Source: Streptomyces coffeae (lineage in GTDB: Bacteria; Actinomycetota; Actinomycetes; Streptomycetales; Streptomycetaceae). Taken from it: 64,000 nt of DNA. The notes below the pieces were generated by a model. It made no database searches, was not told the origin of the DNA, and was given only the letters and a program-made list of their open reading frames with translations. The stretch lies in assembly GCF_016741875.1 (NCBI RefSeq), contig NZ_JAERRF010000004.1:429084-493083 (forward strand), in the 5' to 3' direction. Below are positions 1-9,003 of the stretch, in pieces (the first letter of the stretch is position 1; each line of letters begins with the position of its first letter). The position numbers and the translations under genes were made by a program.

Positions 1-481
1 TCAGCTTCGCCGCCCGGCTCACCGTACGCAGCCGCGCCGGGAGTTGGCGCGGCTCGGGCACCGTGATGCGGGGGACCCCCAACGGACGGGCGAGATCACC
101 GCGCGCGTCCTCGGTGCCCTCACTGTGGTGCGGGGTACGGGCCAGCGCGGTGTGCGCGTCGGTGAGATGCATCGGGCCGTAGCCACCGGTGACACTGGGC
201 GCCCCGCCGTGGCCGTCCCAACGCGACTGGAGATACGCCACACCCAGCAGCACACTCAGCGGAACGCCGTGCTCATCGGCTGCCGCCGCGAAGGCCCGCT
301 GAAGGCTGTCGCCGCCACTCGGCCGCGGCTGATCGGCATGGGCGGCCGGGGTCGCGGAGACGAGGGGAAGCAGAAAGGTGGCGGACGCCGCGGCACCCGC
401 GGCCCGCACGGTGGTTCGCCGGCTGGGGCCGGATGCCGGTCTGTTCGAGTCGTGGGCGCTGTCCTGTGCGGATCCTGGCAT
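1..481 (-). CDS. Tat-exported cell-wall hydrolase, N-terminal part (cut by window edge)
   Basis: This leftward gene runs off the left edge; 160 codons are visible. The ATG at 481 is preceded by a strong GAGGAGG ribosome site. Residues 18-49 form a twin-arginine signal: RR at 21-22, a hydrophobic stretch and an AHA cleavage site near residue 49. The segment after it (AFAAAADEHGVPLSVLLGVA, then YGPMHLTD) resembles the goose-lysozyme/SLT-like module that precedes the amidase domain in many secreted Streptomyces N-acetylmuramoyl-L-alanine amidases. The protein is therefore probably exported folded and acts on peptidoglycan. The catalytic domain lies outside the window, so the exact enzyme class is inferred. 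Confidence 0.72.
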   Translation of the reverse strand, partial: MPGSAQDSAHDSNRPASGPSRRTTVRAAGAAASATFLLPLVSATPAAHADQPRPSGGDSLQRAFAAAADEHGVPLSVLLGVAYLQSRWDGHGGAPSVTGGYGPMHLTDAHTALARTPHHSEGTEDARGDLARPLGVPRITVPEPRQLPARLRTVSRAAKL

Positions 482-594
482 GGCAGCCTCCTCAAGGCGG
501 GCCGAGCACGAGCCGGGCCACTCAGAGGTATCCGCTGCCAGGCCATCCGTCAATCAGATGCGCCCAGACGGGTGTTCGCACGTCAGCCGCCTGC

Positions 595-626
595 GGCGCG
601 TCACCGGTCCAGACCGGTGACGCGCC
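595..626. terminator. Perfect 14-bp stem hairpin, probable bidirectional terminator
   Basis: GGCGCGTCACCGGT and its exact complement are separated by the tetraloop CCAG. The hairpin lies just beyond the stop codon (633) of the leftward kinase gene and upstream of the leftward wall-hydrolase gene, so it probably ends the kinase transcript. There is no U-tract, as is common in Streptomyces. The rest of 482-632 holds nothing else that I recognise. Confidence 0.75.
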
Positions 627-632
627 GTTGGC

Positions 633-1736
633 TCACCGCGTACCGACCGCGGCTCGTACCGCTCGCCGGGCCAGCGCACAGTCGTCGTGCAGCCGGCGCA
701 GCAGCAACCGCTGCTCCTCGCCCGCCGGGATCGCGCCCGGCGCCACGGGGGTGGGGTCGTGCATGGTGCGCTGCACGGCGGTCTCGTACTGGCGGATCTC
801 CCGGGTCAGCACCAGCATCAGATTCACCAGGAAGGAGTCCCGCGCGGCCGGGCCCGCCGCCTGCGCCAGCTGGCTGATCTGCCGTCGGGCCACCGGGGCG
901 TCGCCCAGCACCGTCCACAGTGTGGCCAGGTCATATCCGGGCAGATACCAGCCCGCGTGGTCCCAGTCGAGCAGCACCGCGCCCGAGGGGGACAGCAGGA
1001 CGTTGTTCAACAGGGCGTCACCGTGGCAGAACTGTCCCTGCGCCTGCCGCCCGGGGGCGTGCGAAAGACCCAGCAGCAGCTTCTGGAGGTCGCCCATGTC
1101 CCGGTCGGTCAGCAGCCCCAGCTCGTGGTAGCGCGACAGTCGGGCCGCGTAGTCGAGCGGGGCGTCGAACAGGTCCGCGGGCGGCCGCCATTGGTTGATC
1201 CGGCAGATGGCGCTCAGCGCGGCCCGGATGTCGGTGCGCTGCGGCGGCTCCATGGGGTGGCGCTGCGAGGCGGCGACGCGGCCGGGCATCCGCTCGATGA
1301 CCAGTGCGCAGTTGTCCGGGTCGGCGGCGATCAGCCGGGGCACCCGTACGGGCGGCCGCTGGCGCACGAACGCCCGGTACATCGCTATCTCCCGGCGGAA
1401 CCGCTCGGCCCACGCCGGGGAGTGGTCCAGCAGGCACTTGGCGACCGCGGTGGTGCGGCCGGTGGTGCCCACCAGGAGCACGCTCCGTCCGCTGCGCCGC
1501 AGCACCTGCACCGGATTGAACTCCGGACAGATGCGATGGACCGATGCGATCGCGGTGCGCAGCTGCGCACCCTGAGGACCGGACACGTCGAGTCTCCCGC
1601 GGGGCGGCACGTGGCCGAGGGCGGCGGTCCGCCGGGCGCGGCCGCTGTGGGAGGGATCGAGGTACGGCCCAGTGCCGGGCAGCTGCCGCCGGTACGGCCG
1701 GGGTGGGACGGACACGGAGGACGATGCTGCGTACAT
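633..1736 (-). CDS. APH-family (aminoglycoside phosphotransferase fold) kinase
   Basis: A 367-residue protein with the APH/choline-kinase fold. The catalytic loop reads [12 protein letters not shown] (HGD with the downstream Asn) and is followed by the metal-binding DWDHAG motif and YDLATLW. The N-terminal half has the nucleotide-binding strand pattern ([19 protein letters not shown]). ATG at 1736 is chosen because it has a GAAGGGATC ribosome site; codons upstream look non-coding. Members of this family phosphorylate small molecules or proteins, and the substrate cannot be read from the sequence. It is divergent from nsdB, with a 245-bp intergenic region that includes a tandem CCCTGGCGAA at about 1898-1917. 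Confidence 0.7.
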   Translation of the reverse strand: MYAASSSVSVPPRPYRRQLPGTGPYLDPSHSGRARRTAALGHVPPRGRLDVSGPQGAQLRTAIASVHRICPEFNPVQVLRRSGRSVLLVGTTGRTTAVAKCLLDHSPAWAERFRREIAMYRAFVRQRPPVRVPRLIAADPDNCALVIERMPGRVAASQRHPMEPPQRTDIRAALSAICRINQWRPPADLFDAPLDYAARLSRYHELGLLTDRDMGDLQKLLLGLSHAPGRQAQGQFCHGDALLNNVLLSPSGAVLLDWDHAGWYLPGYDLATLWTVLGDAPVARRQISQLAQAAGPAARDSFLVNLMLVLTREIRQYETAVQRTMHDPTPVAPGAIPAGEEQRLLLRRLHDDCALARRAVRAAVGTR

Positions 1737-1981
1737 GGGCGAGACAGATCCCTTCGTGTGCCGACGAATGCGTACGCTCCCGGCCCCGTGACGGGGCCGC
1801 ACCCTGGGGAATGCGGTCGATTTCGCTCGAGCCGCCACCGGGCCGGGTAACGCGCTTCTACACCACACCCGCGCGCAGGTGGCACACCATCTGGCGGACC
1901 CTGGCGAACCCTGGCGAATAGTCGCACGGCCCGTGACGGGACCGTTACTGTCGAGCCAGCCGAGGAACCTGGGGGCTTGAC

Positions 1982-3505
1982 GTGACGAGGGAACCCAACA
2001 CCCGTCTTGCGGACCTGTTCGGCCTCGCCGGCTGGTCCAAGGGCGAGCTCGCGAGGCTCGTGAACCGGCGGGCGGCGGCCATGGGCCATCCGCAGCTGGC
2101 GACCGACACTTCGCGGGTGCGGCGTTGGATCGACACCGGCGAGACGCCGCGCGATCCCGTGCCCAAGGTGCTGGCGGCCCTGTTCACCGAGCGTCTCGGT
2201 CGTGTCGTGACCATCGAGGACCTCGGGTTCGGACGAGGGGGGCGCGCGGGAAAGGGGCAGTCCGCCGATGGGCTGTTCTGGCCCCCCGAGTCCACGGCCG
2301 CGGTCCTCACCGAATTCACGGGAATGGACCTTATGTTCAACCGACGCGGCTTGGTGGGTGCGGGCGCCGCGCTCGCCGCGGGATCCGCCATCACAGGTGC
2401 CATGAGCGACTGGCTGCTCTCCGACCCCACCCTCGCCTCCGACGCCCCCCGTACCGACCAGCCCCTGTCCGCCGAGCCGGCGGGCTTCGACCGTTATGAA
2501 GCCGCCCCCGTGGGCTCCCAGGAGATCGACGCGCTGGAGACCTCGGTGGAGGTCTTCCGCGCCTGGGACGCGGCGCGTGGCGGCGGACTCCAGCGCAAGG
2601 CCGTGGTGGGCCAGCTCAACGAGGTGGGCGGCATGCTCGCCTATCACCACCACCCCGAGCACCTCCAGCGCAGGCTGTGGGGGGTGGCGGCCAATCTGGC
2701 CGTGCTGGCCGGCTGGATGTCCCATGATGTGGGCCTCGAACCCACCGCCCAGAAGTACTTCGTGATGGCGGCGCACGCGGCCCGGGAGGGCGGCGACCGC
2801 CCGCGCGCCAGTGAGGCGCTGTCCCGGGCCGCCCGCCAGATGGTGCACATCGGCCGCCCGCAGGACGCCCTGGAGCTGATGCAGCTGGCCAAGTCCGGTG
2901 CGGGCGACGAGGCGTTGCCCCGTACCCGCGCCATGTTCTGCACCATCGAGGCGTGGGCACAGGCGTCGATGGGGCACGGCCAGGCGGTGCGCCGCACCCT
3001 GGGCGAGGCGGAGGAGCTGTTTGTCTCGGACCGGGACCGCGGACCGTCGCCGAGCTGGATGCAGCTGTTCAACGAGGCGGATATGCACGGGATGCAGGGG
3101 CTGATCTACCGCACCCTCGCCGAGCACGACCCCTCGGTCGCCTCGCTCTCCCAACGCCACGCCAAGGAGGCGCTGCGGATGCGGGAGGGCGGCCGTCAGC
3201 GGTCGCAGATCTTCGATCACATCTCCATCGCCTCGGCCTGCTTCATCGGTGACGACCCGGCACAGGGCGACCGCCACGCACGACAGGCGCTGGACACCAT
3301 CGAGCAGAACTCCTCCCACCGCACCTGGGACCGGCTGCGCGAGATGTACGGGCTCACCGCCCGGTACGCGTCCTCCCGGCCGATCCGGGAGCTGCGGGAG
3401 GAGATCCAGCAGGCGCTGCCCAAGAGCACCGCCACCAAGGGAGCGAAGGGGGCGGGTCCTGGAGTGAAAGGGGCGGGCGACACGGCCAGGAGCGCGGCGG
3501 TCTAG
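1982..3505 (+). CDS. nsdB: NsdB-type negative regulator of differentiation and antibiotic production
   Basis: A 507-residue protein starting at GTG 1982. The N-terminal ~80 residues form an unusual helix-turn-helix-like region ([41 protein letters not shown]) that I recognise from the Streptomyces NsdA/NsdB family of repressors of sporulation and antibiotic synthesis. The [16 protein letters not shown] stretch is closer to NsdB as I remember it. Residues ~180-480 are helical repeats of TPR type ([20 protein letters not shown] and following). A short hydrophobic Ala/Gly-rich stretch lies near residues 120-145. The C-terminal ~30 residues are Lys/Gly-rich and low in complexity. NsdB rather than NsdA is a recalled assignment, so the symbol should be checked by alignment. 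Confidence 0.75.
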   Translation: MTREPNTRLADLFGLAGWSKGELARLVNRRAAAMGHPQLATDTSRVRRWIDTGETPRDPVPKVLAALFTERLGRVVTIEDLGFGRGGRAGKGQSADGLFWPPESTAAVLTEFTGMDLMFNRRGLVGAGAALAAGSAITGAMSDWLLSDPTLASDAPRTDQPLSAEPAGFDRYEAAPVGSQEIDALETSVEVFRAWDAARGGGLQRKAVVGQLNEVGGMLAYHHHPEHLQRRLWGVAANLAVLAGWMSHDVGLEPTAQKYFVMAAHAAREGGDRPRASEALSRAARQMVHIGRPQDALELMQLAKSGAGDEALPRTRAMFCTIEAWAQASMGHGQAVRRTLGEAEELFVSDRDRGPSPSWMQLFNEADMHGMQGLIYRTLAEHDPSVASLSQRHAKEALRMREGGRQRSQIFDHISIASACFIGDDPAQGDRHARQALDTIEQNSSHRTWDRLREMYGLTARYASSRPIRELREEIQQALPKSTATKGAKGAGPGVKGAGDTARSAAV

Positions 3506-3566
3506 CAACCGCCGCCCCACTGGCTCTGAGGATCAACGCCGTTCCCGTCGCGCGGAGTTGAGCAGA

Positions 3567-3599
3567 GGTGGAGTGCTGGTGGAGTGCCGGTGGAGTGTC
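3567..3599. repeat. Three tandem 11-bp units GGTGGAGTGYY
   Basis: Units start at 3567, 3578 and 3589 (GGTGGAGTGCT, GGTGGAGTGCC, GGTGGAGTGTC). They lie in the 100-bp convergent gap between nsdB and the phosphatase gene. No obvious terminator hairpin is seen here, and the function is unknown. Confidence 0.7.
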
Positions 3600-3605
3600 T
3601 GATCG

Positions 3606-5123
3606 TTAGGAGCCGACTTTGGCGATCAGTACACAGGCGTCGCCCTCACGGCGCTCGTCACCGAACGCCTCAACGACCGTCCGTACGCAGTCCTGTGCGC
3701 CACGGGCGGCGGCGAACCGTGGCGCGAGGGTGAGCAGCCGCTCGGTGGCGTCCTCGGCGTCCTGGGCGAGGCCGCCGGTGTGCAGCAGCAGGAGGTCGCC
3801 GGGCTCCAGCCGTTCTTCGGCCTGGGTGTACGCGGCTCCGGTGGTGGCGCCGAGCAGCACTCCGCCCGGCGGCGTCAGCGCGCGCCCCCTCCCGCCGCGG
3901 AAGAGCAGCGGGGCGGGGTGCGCGGCCTGCGCCCACACCAGGGTGCGGGTGCGCGGGTCGTACCGGCCGCAGACGGCACTGCCCAGCGCGGGCTGCGAGG
4001 AGACCCCGAGCAGCTGGTTGAGCCGCCCCATGAGCGGTCCCGGCTCGATCCCGGCGACCGCCATGCCGCGGACGGCGCCGAGCAGCATCGCCATCCCCGA
4101 GGTCGCGGCGACCCCATGGCCGGTGAGGTCGCCGACGCTCAGCAGGGTCCGGCCGTCCGGCAGCTCGAGCGCGTCGTACCAGTCGCCGCCGATCCGCGCG
4201 CTGGTCTCGGAGGGGAGGTAGTGCGCGGCCAGGTCGAGGCCGTCGAGGCCGGGATCCTGGGCCGGTGCCCCCGGGGCGGTGCTGTCCGGGAGGCGCAGCG
4301 AACCGCGCCAGGGCGGCAGCACGGCCTCCTGGAGCTCGACCGCCAGCCGGTGCTCGGTGCGGGCCGCGTACCGCTGGCGCTGGAGCGAGTCCTGGGTCTC
4401 GCGCACCGCCCGCTGGCTGCGGCGCAGCTCGCTGACGTCCCGGAGCACGGCCCACATGGACGCGGTGCTGCCGTCGGCGTCGAAGACGGGCTCGCCCGCC
4501 ATATGGATGGTGCGGACCGCGCCGTCCGCGCGCACCACGCGGAACTCCCCGTCGATCGGCTTTCCGTCCACCAGACAGTCCGTGACCATCGCGGTCAGTG
4601 CCTGCTGGTCCTCGGAGAAGACCCAGGAGGGCAGCTCGTCAAGGGTGAGTCCGCCGTCCTCGGGGGTGCGGCCGAAGATCCGGCACAGCTCCTCGGACCA
4701 GATCACCTCGTCGGTGAGCAGATTCCACTCCGCGCTGCCGACCCGGCTGAGCAGCGAACCGCGCGCGGCGGAGGTGCCGCCCGGCTCCGCGGCGGCCTCG
4801 CCCGCGGCCCCGGTGCCGCTTTCCTCGGTGCGGGGCCCGGGTACGGTCCGCGCCCCGGGCCGCTCCGGCTGGTCCGCGGGCAGCCCCTCGCGCAGCTGGC
4901 CCAGATGCTGGCCGAGGTCGTCCAGATGGTGGACGGCGAGATCGCACAGCGCGCGCTGCCAGCGCAGCTGCGGGTCGTGGTCCCCGTCCAGATCGACCGA
5001 GGTGTCTCTGCGGACGGCGTCGACCCGGCCACGGAGCCGCTCGGTCTGCGAGATGAGGGCGTCGACCGTGCCGCGCCGGGGCGGCTGGACTGCGGGCTGG
5101 TCCGCGGAGCGGGGGGGCGGCAT
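3606..5123 (-). CDS. PAS-domain SpoIIE/PP2C-type serine phosphatase
   Basis: A 505-residue cytoplasmic protein. Residues 1-120 are an Arg/Gln-rich helical region, ~125-245 a PAS domain (SRVGSAEWNLLTDEVIWSEE ... RVVRADGAVRTIH), then a short coiled linker. Residues ~265-505 are a SpoIIE-class PP2C phosphatase: VELQEAVLPP, IGGDWYDALEL and GDLTGHGVAA supply the metal-binding Asp residues. In the C-terminal motif the usual DD pair reads GDAC (REGDACVLIAKV), so one of the two expected Asp residues is replaced. Such proteins dephosphorylate anti-anti-sigma factors in partner-switching control of sigma factors. ATG at 5123 has a GGAG ribosome site. No anti-sigma or STAS partner is adjacent. Confidence 0.85.
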   Translation of the reverse strand: MPPPRSADQPAVQPPRRGTVDALISQTERLRGRVDAVRRDTSVDLDGDHDPQLRWQRALCDLAVHHLDDLGQHLGQLREGLPADQPERPGARTVPGPRTEESGTGAAGEAAAEPGGTSAARGSLLSRVGSAEWNLLTDEVIWSEELCRIFGRTPEDGGLTLDELPSWVFSEDQQALTAMVTDCLVDGKPIDGEFRVVRADGAVRTIHMAGEPVFDADGSTASMWAVLRDVSELRRSQRAVRETQDSLQRQRYAARTEHRLAVELQEAVLPPWRGSLRLPDSTAPGAPAQDPGLDGLDLAAHYLPSETSARIGGDWYDALELPDGRTLLSVGDLTGHGVAATSGMAMLLGAVRGMAVAGIEPGPLMGRLNQLLGVSSQPALGSAVCGRYDPRTRTLVWAQAAHPAPLLFRGGRGRALTPPGGVLLGATTGAAYTQAEERLEPGDLLLLHTGGLAQDAEDATERLLTLAPRFAAARGAQDCVRTVVEAFGDERREGDACVLIAKVGS

Positions 5124-5169
5124 GACGTTCTCCGATACGGGCGCGGCGCGGCCGGATTCATGGGGCTGG

Positions 5170-5254
5170 ACCGGTTACGACTGTTGCACAGGCTGCGACA
5201 TCCCGTAACCGGTTTGGCAATACCCGATCCGGTGGTGCTTCTGGCATATGCCAG
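5170..5254. promoter_or_regulatory. Inverted repeats in divergent promoter region
   Basis: Two symmetric elements lie in the 311-bp gap between the leftward phosphatase (start 5123) and the rightward HEAT protein (start 5435). ACCGGTTACG at 5170-5179 is matched by CGTAACCGGT at 5204-5213. A 14-bp perfect palindrome, CTGGCATATGCCAG, lies at 5241-5254. Either could be an operator. No regulator gene is adjacent, so this is a candidate only. Confidence 0.35.
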
Positions 5255-5434
5255 CGGCTGTCCTGGGACATTTCGCCCGCATCCGCCGGAAGAATTGGTT
5301 CCGGTAGGCTGCGACGCTCAGGGAATCCCTACAGTCCGGGCGTCCAGCAGGCATACCGCACCCGGACTCCGGCAAGAATGCCGGACGACGGAAATCCCGT
5401 TGCCAGCGAACCTCCCGCACCGGATGCTGACCTC

Positions 5435-6859
5435 ATGTTCGATCCAGACATAGCGCCCAGCGGCACCCTGCTCGGCCTCCTCCAGAGAGGCCGCGGCGAC
5501 GGGACCCTGCACGCCCTCGCGGCGCCGCGGGCCGAGGCGCTCGCGGCACTGCACCACTGCGTGCTGCGCGACCCCCGCCGTGACTGGCAGGTCGAGAACC
5601 GCTCCCTCTACTACGCCCGGCTCTGTCTCGACCTCGACGCCGGCCTCGACGCGATCGAACAGCATCTCTTCCACCCCGATGACCTGCTCGACACCGACGA
5701 GCAGCGCACCGGGCTGGCCCTGGCCGTCCTCGGCCACCTCGCCTCCTACGACCGGCTCGACGCCCTGCGGCTGCTGCGCCGCTACGCCGCGGCCGGGTCC
5801 AACTGGGAATGGGCCCTGGACGAGCTGGCCCTGCGCGACGACGACACCGGGCTGCGCGCCCTCGCCCCCGCGATCCTCGCCCGCTTCCCCGAGGGCCCCG
5901 ACGGCGACGCCGAACTGGCCGCCGCCATGCGCGGCGCCTATGAACCCCGGCCCTGGCGGCTGTGGGCCGACGACCCGCGGTACGGACAGCGGGTGCGCGC
6001 CGCGCAGGAGCGGGGCTCCTTCGACCGCTGGCAGCGCCAGCTGCGGCCCACGGGCCCGCGCCCCGGCTGGAGCGTCCACGACGTCCTCCGCTGGGCCCAG
6101 CAGGAGCACGACCTGCGGCCGAGCGCCCGTACCCCGGACGCGGCGGCCCGTATCCTCATCGCCGTCGCCGGCCCCGAGGACCGGCCCGAGCTGCTCGCCG
6201 CCGCCGCCTCCGCCCCGGACGCGGCCCGCGCGGCGGCCCTGCGGCACCTCGCGGAGACCGGCGATCCCGAGGTGCTGGACCTGATCGAACTCGCCGTGAC
6301 CGAGCCGGACGCCACCGAACTGGTCTCCCAGGCGGCCCTCTCCGCCTTCGAGCGGATGCGCAGCATCACCGCCCTCGACCACGCCCGCGTCTGGGCCCAC
6401 CGCCCCGACGCCCTCGGCGACGCCGCCGCCGCGATGCTCGCCTGCCGCGGCGGCCAGTACGACGCCCCCCTCGTCCTCTCCGCCCTCCGCCGCACGGTCC
6501 GTGGCGACGGCCCCGACGCCCAGGCCCTGTGGACCCTCGTCGACGGCGCCGGACGCCTGGCGATCACCTGTGCCGCGCCCGTCCTGCGCCATATCTACCG
6601 CGAAACCGCCTCGTCCCACCTCCGCGGCCGCGCCGCCCGAGCCCTCGCCGCCACCGATCCGTCATTCGCCGCGGGATTCGCCGTCGAGTGCCTCTGGGAC
6701 TGCGAGGAGAGCACCCGCGAAGTAGCCGCCCACCACGCCGCCACCGCCGACGCCCGCGTCGTGGAGCAGCTCCGCCGCCTGGCCACCGACCCCGCGGAGG
6801 AGGCGGACGTGCAAACCGCCGTCCGCAGCCGCATCGGCCCCGACGCGGCCGGCGTCTGA
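5435..6859 (+). CDS. HEAT-repeat-like helical scaffold protein
   Basis: About 474 residues from ATG 5435 (MFDPDIAPSGTLLGLLQRG). An in-frame ATG at 5378 would add 19 low-complexity residues; the later start is preferred because the conserved-looking protein begins there. The whole protein is Ala/Leu/Asp/Arg-rich and built from short helical pairs (ALRHLAETGDPEVLDLIELA, SHLRGRAARALAATDPSF), typical of HEAT/ARM scaffolds. There is no signal peptide or membrane segment. It resembles a large uncharacterised Streptomyces family, and no enzymatic function should be assumed. Confidence 0.7.
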   Translation: MFDPDIAPSGTLLGLLQRGRGDGTLHALAAPRAEALAALHHCVLRDPRRDWQVENRSLYYARLCLDLDAGLDAIEQHLFHPDDLLDTDEQRTGLALAVLGHLASYDRLDALRLLRRYAAAGSNWEWALDELALRDDDTGLRALAPAILARFPEGPDGDAELAAAMRGAYEPRPWRLWADDPRYGQRVRAAQERGSFDRWQRQLRPTGPRPGWSVHDVLRWAQQEHDLRPSARTPDAAARILIAVAGPEDRPELLAAAASAPDAARAAALRHLAETGDPEVLDLIELAVTEPDATELVSQAALSAFERMRSITALDHARVWAHRPDALGDAAAAMLACRGGQYDAPLVLSALRRTVRGDGPDAQALWTLVDGAGRLAITCAAPVLRHIYRETASSHLRGRAARALAATDPSFAAGFAVECLWDCEESTREVAAHHAATADARVVEQLRRLATDPAEEADVQTAVRSRIGPDAAGV

Positions 6860-7836
6860 CCGACGCCCGGCGTCCGCCTGCCCCGGGTCCACCTCGCCCG
6901 CCGTCGTCGGCGCCCGCGACGCTTGCGGCCTGTCCGTCCGGCGGTCGGGTCCGACACCGTCCGGCACGGGCCTCGCCGCGGTGCCCGTCATCCGTTGGGG
7001 TCGCGTGGGGTCGCGATCCGTGTGCGGCACGGGCGAGTCACCTCGCTGTCGTCGGCGCCGCTGTCCGCGACCGAGCTCGTCGTGTGAGTCGGGGGGTCTG
7101 GCATGGCCCAAGGCCACCTCGCCCCAGGCGGCATTCGCCCGTTGCGCCGCGGCCCGACCCCGACAGGCCCCGCCGGGCGGAGTCGCCTGGGTGGTCTCGG
7201 AGCCACCGTGCCGCTGCCGTCCCGGGCTCTGACGTGTCCGGTGGCCCTGGCGGGAGGGTTAGCGTGCTGGTGCGTCGGGGCGGGCGGGGTGCCTGTAGTC
7301 ACCCGCCGCGACCCCAGCGTTGCCCTCCGGCGGGACGTGAGCCCGGCCGGGGCAGGCAACCCGGTGGGCGGGGTCGGCGTCTGCGCGGAGTTCCGGCGGG
7401 TTGGCCGCAGTCCGCGCCGGGCCCGGTCCGCTCGGTCGCCCGCGCCGCGGCGCGGCGACGGGGCGCCGGTGGCCGCCCACGGCAATCCGGACGCCGCCTT
7501 CCGGCGCATGGCGCCGACGCCACCCGGCGCGATCCCGGTGGGCCCTCCGGCCCGGACGTGTGTCGGGCCGGGGCAGGCAACCTCGTCGGCGGGCCGTGCG
7601 TCTTTCCTCGCGTCGTCACCATGCGTGCCCTCGCGAGTCGCACATGTCACCTGCCCCGCCGAGGAAAACCGCGCACCGCGCGGCTCGGCTTCGGGTGGGT
7701 TCGTCCGGTGATGGCGGGCCATGACCGGGGCCACCCACCCCTTCCGCGGGCCGTGAGGGCCAACGCTCATGGGACGTTCCACGGCACGAAACGTGCTCGA
7801 TGCCGGGGCCACCCTTCGTACGCCGACAACACCGGT
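6860..7836. other. About 1 kb intergenic region without a convincing gene
   Basis: Open frames here read as Arg/Pro/Gly-rich nonsense on both strands with no ribosome sites. The region holds a tandem TGGGGTCGCG (6996-7005 and 7006-7015) and the degenerate direct repeats listed separately. It probably contains the promoter of the glycosyltransferase operon near its right end, but I cannot point to one with confidence. Confidence 0.55.
7297..7593. repeat. Two ~75-bp degenerate direct repeats
   Basis: Copy A covers about 7297-7372 and copy B about 7519-7593. They share CACCC...GCGA.CCC, then GCCCTCCGG, GGACGTG and the best-conserved core GGCCGGGGCAGGCAACC. A weaker third copy may lie near 7239-7300. 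Divergence between copies suggests old duplicated intergenic elements rather than coding repeats. Confidence 0.55.
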
Positions 7837-9003
7837 ATGCGAGTCGCCATCGTCACTGAATCCTTCCCGCCCGACATCAACGGCGTCGCTCATTGCACGC
7901 TCCAGACCGCCGACCACCTCCACCGGCTCGGTCACGAGCCGATGGTCATCGCCCCCGCCGGTCCGCCCGGAGGGCAACCCGCCGTCTCCGGTGACGAGCC
8001 ACCGGAGAGCCAGGGGGAGCTCGACCGGTCGCATCCGTACCCCGTCGTCCGTATTCCGTCCCTCCCGCTGCCCGGCTATCCGCAGGTGCGCGTCGCGCTC
8101 CCCAGCCGCCGCCTCGCCACCGCGATCACCTCCCACGGCAGTGACCTCGTCCACCTCGCCAGCCCCTTCGTGCTCGGGGCGCGGGGGATGACGGCCGCGC
8201 TGCGGCTGCGGATACCTGCCGTCGCCGTCTACCAGACCGATCTGGGCGGCTACGCCCGTACCTACCTCGGCGCGGGGGAGAACGCGGCCTGGCGGCGGAT
8301 CCGGGCCGTGCACACCGCGGCCGACCGGACCCTCGCTCCCTCCACCGCCGCCGCCCGCGACCTCGAGGAGCACGGGGTGCCGCGGATCCGGCTGTGGCCG
8401 CGCGGGGTGGACACCGAGCGGTTCCACCCGTCCCGCCGCGACCCCGAGCTGCGCCGTGCCCTCGCGCCCGGCGGCGAGCTGATCGTCGGCTACATCGGCC
8501 GTCTCGCCCCGGAGAAGAACGTCGAACTGCTCGCCCCGCTCTGCTCCCTCCCCGGTGTGCGGGTGGTCGTGGTCGGGGACGGGCCGAGCGAGCCCGCGCT
8601 GCGGGCGGCGATGCCCCAGGCCCGCTTCCTCGGCCGCCGCACCGGCGAGGAACTGGCCCGCATCTTCGCGTCGCTGGACGTCTTCGCCCACACCGGACCG
8701 CAGGAGACCTTCTGCCAGACCGTGCAGGAGGCGCAGGCCAGCGGTGTCGCGGTGGTCGCGCCCGCCGCGGGCGGCCCGCTCGACCTCGTCGACCACGGAC
8801 GGACCGGACTGCTGGTGCCGCCCGGCGACTCCACCGAGGTGCGGGACGCCGTCTCGCTGCTGGCGGCCGACGCCCGGCTGCGCGCGTCGCTCGGACGTGC
8901 CGCCCGGGACGCGGTCGAGGGCCGCACCTGGGGAGCCGTCGTCGACCAGCTGGTCGACCACTACGCCGACGTGCTGATGACCCGTACGGCGGTGGCGGCA
9001 TGA
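7837..9003 (+). CDS. GT4-type glycosyltransferase (GDP-mannose alpha-mannosyltransferase-like)
   Basis: A 388-residue GT-B fold protein. The N-terminus VAIVTESFPPDINGVAHCTL is the acceptor-side signature seen in MgtA/PimB-like mannosyltransferases. The C-terminal half has IGRLAPEKNVELLAPL and the donor-binding ETFCQTVQEAQASGVAVVAP (E-x7-E type). ATG at 7837 is chosen because similarity begins exactly there; upstream codons are in the repeat-rich gap. Its stop overlaps the next start by 4 bp (ATGA at 9000-9003), so the two transferases are translationally coupled. It probably transfers mannose or another hexose to a lipid or glycan at the membrane; the acceptor is not identifiable. Confidence 0.85.
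   Translation: MRVAIVTESFPPDINGVAHCTLQTADHLHRLGHEPMVIAPAGPPGGQPAVSGDEPPESQGELDRSHPYPVVRIPSLPLPGYPQVRVALPSRRLATAITSHGSDLVHLASPFVLGARGMTAALRLRIPAVAVYQTDLGGYARTYLGAGENAAWRRIRAVHTAADRTLAPSTAAARDLEEHGVPRIRLWPRGVDTERFHPSRRDPELRRALAPGGELIVGYIGRLAPEKNVELLAPLCSLPGVRVVVVGDGPSEPALRAAMPQARFLGRRTGEELARIFASLDVFAHTGPQETFCQTVQEAQASGVAVVAPAAGGPLDLVDHGRTGLLVPPGDSTEVRDAVSLLAADARLRASLGRAARDAVEGRTWGAVVDQLVDHYADVLMTRTAVAA

Noticed and set aside
44..1131. Long open frames on the plus strand over the wall-hydrolase and kinase genes
   Set aside because: They are antisense frames of real leftward genes, have Arg/Pro-rich nonsense composition and lack ribosome sites; long antisense frames are expected at this GC content.
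7103..7711. 202-codon open frame in the gap before the glycosyltransferases
   Set aside because: Composition is Arg/Pro/Gly-rich without domain-like stretches, it lacks a ribosome site and it crosses the degenerate direct repeats.
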